Assembly: GCA_005281725.1 (NCBI GenBank)
Contig: SSBO01000007.1
Coordinates: forward strand, 4,160,402-4,224,401
Direction: 5' to 3'
Source: Wuchereria bancrofti
Lineage: Eukaryota > Nematoda > Chromadorea > Rhabditida > Onchocercidae
Length of the DNA: 64,000 nt
Shown: positions 60,612-64,000 of the stretch, piece by piece
Layout of the letters: every line of letters begins with the position of its first letter
How positions within the stretch are numbered: position 1 is the stretch's first letter
The notes under the pieces: generated by a model
What the model was told of the DNA's origin: nothing
Seen by the model: the letters and a program-made list of their open reading frames with translations, nothing else
Database searches by the model: none
Made by a program: the position numbers and the translations under genes

Positions 60612-62596
60612 ATGAATATAATCAAGAAGAATACCGAGAATTATGAAGTGAAAAAGGAAGTGAATCAAGACTGCGCACGGCGTTTATTTATACATCGACA
60701 GAGAAATGGGTATGTTTCCTCTCAAATTGAAGACATTAAGTAAGATTTCGGTTTGAAAAGTAACACTTTCATTTGAGACGGGAAAAAGAATTTGTGCTCA
60801 TTTTTATAGTTATATAAACTTAAATTTAAAGTAATGAAAACTCAGGTTTTTCAAAGCGAGTATTTTCAGCATGCGGCAAGTATCCTCTCACAGAATCGCA
60901 GTCGATACCTTGGTTTATGTACGAAAAATCATAGGTTTTGGAAAATACAGCAGTGCTCAGTGAGTCCTGTGTCATTTCAAACTTTTAATAATGGGCTATT
61001 GTAAGGTCATCTTCAGAGAGGTGGAAAAAAGAAAATAAGTTTGGCTGGCTTTGGAATTATTTTCTGGTGCATTCGTGACATGTAAATTATATATTGAAAT
61101 TATCTCATTAGTTAATTATCGTAATAAATCCTTTTTCGAAAGTCTTTTCAGAGATCTCATTGAGTTGTTGGAAACTGAAAGAAAACATTTGTTGGAGGCA
61201 TTGCCTTATCAGTTTGTTGTTTCAAACATTATATTATGTGTAATCAAAATTATCTGTGAAGAAAACGGTGAAACTACTGCTGCATTTGGAGATCTAGTAC
61301 CGCATGATTCCTTAAATGTCCGGTTATTTTTAAATTTAAAGAGTACAGCTTTTTTGCAATAGTAAAAAGAAATTTCTGATTTCTTGACATTTCAAAACTT
61401 AGTAATGTCACATTGTAGGAGCTCTGGAAAACTCCAGACAGTAGAAAAGCCACGGACCCACGGAAATTTCGAAAATCAGCTCTTGTTGCTATTAATGAAT
61501 TTGCAGCTGAAATTGATACTTGTGTTGAAGATATATGTGCCCAGGTAAAAGTTTTCATCCAGGAAGATCCACAAAGAAATACTAAATATGTTCGAAGACT
61601 ATTTTGATTTCGAAGAAACAGCATGTATACTTTGCTGGATTCTAGCATTATTTTCCAACAGATACTCGTTAATTATAATACACAGTCTTTATTTATAACT
61701 GTCATTGACAAGGATTCTTAAGCTATCGAAATTTTAAAAAAATTCATGGAGCACAATATTATTGAAATAATTTTGAACGCTGAGTAATGCCATTCGTGTA
61801 CTATTTTCATGATTTTTTCTGTGGAGTTGTGAAATTGTTACTTTCATCCGTTGTTCTTATAGTTATAAATGAAAAACAAAACATTGTTTGCTTTTACAGG
61901 CAAGTGATTACATCTGTACATCTGATGTTATCATAACGCATTCACTGTCGTTGTCATCTACACTGAGAGCATTTTTCAAGTCAGCTCGTAAAAGTCAGAA
62001 AAATTTTCGATTGCTAGTAGTAGATGAAGAAATTGATTATGGTGATTGTTTGTCGTCAGTGGATGTTCTAACTGCTATGCAGCGCGCTACTCGAGTCTTT
62101 ATCTCTGCTGTCGCTGTATTTCCGGATGGATCTTGCTTGGCACCGGCAGGCACTGTTTCATTTTTTTTTCTCGGATACTATAAAAGTTTATTACTTGAGG
62201 GCGTAGAATTCGTTGTCGAGAAAAAAAAATTTCAAAGTACCACCTTTAGTCACTGTAATATTTTAATGCAGAAGTGTTTCAGGATGCTTAATGATATGTT
62301 TAGCAGCTAGACGACATGCAGTACCAGTTTCAGTTTGTTCTTCTTTCTACAAATTTACTCCATTTTTTGTAGCGGATGTTGATCGTATATACTCTTTCGG
62401 TTCTGCCACTGATGTGGTACCTTTCTCAGAGATGGAAGAAATGAAAGATGCCCAAATTGTGAACCCCGTCTTCGATCTGATATCTGCAGAGCTTATATTG
62501 CAGTATATATCACATACATCCACCTTCACTCCCTCCCATGTTTACCGTTTTATTGGGGATTATTATTGTCGTGATCGCACTGAAATGTCTTTGTAG
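60612..62596 (+). CDS. EIF2B2: Translation initiation factor eIF2B subunit beta
   Basis: Regulatory subunit of the eIF2B guanine-nucleotide exchange factor, which recharges eIF2 and senses its phosphorylation. Six exons (60612-60709, 60870-60959, 61152-61317, 61419-61544, 61900-62149, 62283-62596) give 347 aa, close to human EIF2B2 (351). The helical N-domain shows IAVDTLVYVRKIIGFGKYSS. The Rossmann-like C-domain shows VIITHSLSLSSTLRAFFKSA, LLVVDEEIDYGDC, RVFISAVAVFPDGSCLAPAG, CLMICLAARRHAVPVSV, SFYKFTPFF and DVVPFSEM...VNPVFDLISAELI. The TTGTVxL-type segment of human (VTGTHTLALAA) is APAGCLMICLAA here. The intron after exon 5 uses a GC donor (GCAG|GCACTG). Confidence 0.9.
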
Positions 62597-63147
62597 ATAT
62601 AATTTTTATGATAATAATTTGTTTGTTACATTATCATTAAAGTTTAGTTTTTATAAATATTATTTTGTATATAGGTACATTTAATGCATGTGATGATTGA
62701 AGCTGTTTTACAGCAAAGTTCCAATCTTCATAAACTAGGATTCTAGTATATTGTGGTGATACTTGATTGACTGGTATTGAACTCATTTCATCTGAACTTA
62801 TCCTTTCAAAGCTCTATCATCCTGTTCAAACGGGTTTGTTAAAGATATTAAAGATATGCTAAAATAACAAATATCAAGTAACACATGGTTTTTACGACTT
62901 AGCTGATGTACTAATGTCCCATATTTTTCTACTCTTTTTTTTTTGCTGATCTATTTATTTGATCAAAATCCACTCGATCTTGGAGTCAAGGGGTTCTGCA
63001 TGTTTTTTCTACAGTTAGCTAGTCAACATAGATTGATGTCGTCAGACGATTGTTTTACAGAGAACTTTCTGGTACTGAAGTCTGATACAATCAAATATAT
63101 GCGTCTAGGATTTGCATTTCAGATACGAATTTTCGGTTCACAAATTA
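62597..63147. other. Spacer between eIF2B beta and the acidic TPR-like gene
   Basis: 551 bp between two plus-strand genes. A good T-rich acceptor (TTTGCATTTCAG) ends at about 63121, 26 bp before the next ATG, and could be a spliced-leader addition site. Confidence 0.5.
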
Positions 63148-63974
63148 ATGGCGGAACCGGGTGACTCGGTGCGAGTAGATGATGTGGAAAACAGTAGCGA
63201 TGATGAGGAAGAGGATGAGGAGGAAAGCAGTACAGAAAGTGATGAAAGTTCGGCTGAAGAGAGTGGCAGTGAAGACGAAGATGAGGCGAAAAGTAGTGAT
63301 GATGATGGAGATGACAACACCAATGTTTGGGATTCTATGGATGATGGAGCACAAACTGAAGAAGCAGTTGTGAGTTTTGATGGTGCTAGGTATACTAAGT
63401 AATATGGGTGGTGACGAATATAAAATTAATTACAGGAAGCTTCACTACAGGCGGATTACACAAAAGCTCTCAACTTTATCGTAGATGGTCGTAAGCAGAA
63501 AGCGCTGACAATAATGGAAAGACTTCTTCAACATCCAATCCTTCAAAAGTTTGAAGTCAGCACATTAATTTTTCATTTCATTTTTCTTTCTGTCGAGGCG
63601 TAGAAGAGCTCTTGTATCTTTATTTTTATTTGATTCCAATTAGTTAATTGGTTTGTACAATTACTAAGTGCTTCAATGGAAATTGTTTATGACATTACAT
63701 GATAGTATGAATCCTCTATATTGTTACTATTAGTTGTACATACTGCTTCATTACTATGTAAATATTCAATCAACTTATTATTTGTACGGCATTTCATCCA
63801 TTATATTTACTCTTTTTTACTCTGTAGGTTAATGTCAATTTTTTCAACTGGGATGAAGCTAGGAAAGAAGCTTGTGCGAATCACTCTCGTGTATCAGCTA
63901 TGGCTCGCCTTTTTTCATCCTTGCACTTCAATATCGGTCGACTTCTAGACGATCCAATAGACCACTTGTTAAGC
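63148..63974 (+). CDS. 5' end of an acidic TPR-like protein (possibly CABIN1/Hir3-like), partial
   Basis: Three in-phase exons (63148-63369, 63436-63555, 63828-63974) are seen before the window ends. The next donor is AGC|GTACGT. The first exon encodes MAEPGDSVRVDDVEN and then a tract of more than 50 residues that are mostly Asp, Glu and Ser. The second and third encode TPR-like helices (ADYTKALNFIVDGRKQKAL, NFFNWDEARKEACANHSRV, LFSSLHFNIGRLLDDPIDHL). The layout of an early TPR after a short start resembles calcineurin-binding CABIN1/HIRA-complex Hir3, but the evidence is thin; the identity is a guess. It follows eIF2B beta on the same strand. Confidence 0.6.
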
Positions 63975-64000
63975 GTACGTTTTATCAATATAGTCTTAAA

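Noticed and set aside
63138..63354. Long serine- or isoleucine-rich ORFs antisense to the acidic exon
   Set aside because: They are the reverse strand of the GAT/GAA/AGT repeats in the acidic exon and have no independent support.

Overview
The window reads as AT-rich nuclear DNA of a nematode. It has dense multi-exon genes on both strands, introns of about 50 to 700 bp with T-rich TTTTCAG-type acceptors, and short gaps between same-strand genes. Several proteins are closest to worm versions: a thioredoxin-peptide:N-glycanase fusion (PNG-1 architecture), lamin, UNC-101/APM-1-type AP-1 mu, SUP-17/ADAM10 and NHX-8. I suspect a spirurid or filarial parasite from base composition and intron style, but the sequence alone does not prove it. 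No bacterial genes, CRISPR arrays or complete transposons were seen.

Layout, left to right. Minus strand: UDP-galactose 4-epimerase (948-2964), a PELP1/Rix1-like ribosome-biogenesis protein (3785-6364) and NDUFB7 of complex I (6732-7496). Plus strand: ADAM10/SUP-17 (9743-15139), the end of an unidentified small gene (18146-18915), mitochondrial ribosomal protein MRPS27 (18984-21981) and the lysosome-positioning subunit BORCS8 (22487-23470). Minus strand: TM2D3/almondex (23700-24968) and a PB1-domain MAP2K5-like kinase (25518-28635). Plus strand: a TMEM220-like last exon (29335-29508) and an ER cyclophilin B (30977-32258). Minus strand: PNG-1 (32551-36566), an NHX-8-like Na+/H+ exchanger with a broken frame (38941-43455) and lamin (44655-48031). 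A gene-poor stretch of about 8 kb follows, holding one intron-containing tRNA-Ile(UAU). Minus strand: AP-1 mu (56468-58892). Plus strand: eIF2B beta (60612-62596) and the start of an acidic TPR-like protein running off the end (from 63148).

Most gene models were checked by codon phase: GALE 348 aa, PELP1-like 594 aa, NDUFB7 132 aa, ADAM10 797 or 871 aa, MRPS27 442-451 aa, BORCS8 106 aa, TM2D3 209 aa, MAP2K5-like 372 aa, cyclophilin B 210 aa, PNG-1 583 aa, AP-1 mu 422 aa and eIF2B beta 347 aa all join in frame.

The genes are mainly housekeeping: secretory and quality-control functions (AP-1, cyclophilin B, PNG-1, GALE), organelle biogenesis (NDUFB7, MRPS27, PELP1-like, BORCS8), nuclear structure (lamin) and Notch-linked signalling (ADAM10 and TM2D3 both belong to families tied to Notch). 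The most interesting items are an alternative proline-rich tail for ADAM10, a PB1-type MEK5 in a nematode, repeated use of GC-AG introns, the disrupted NHX-8 frame, and an exon flanked by inverted repeats at 29228-29578.
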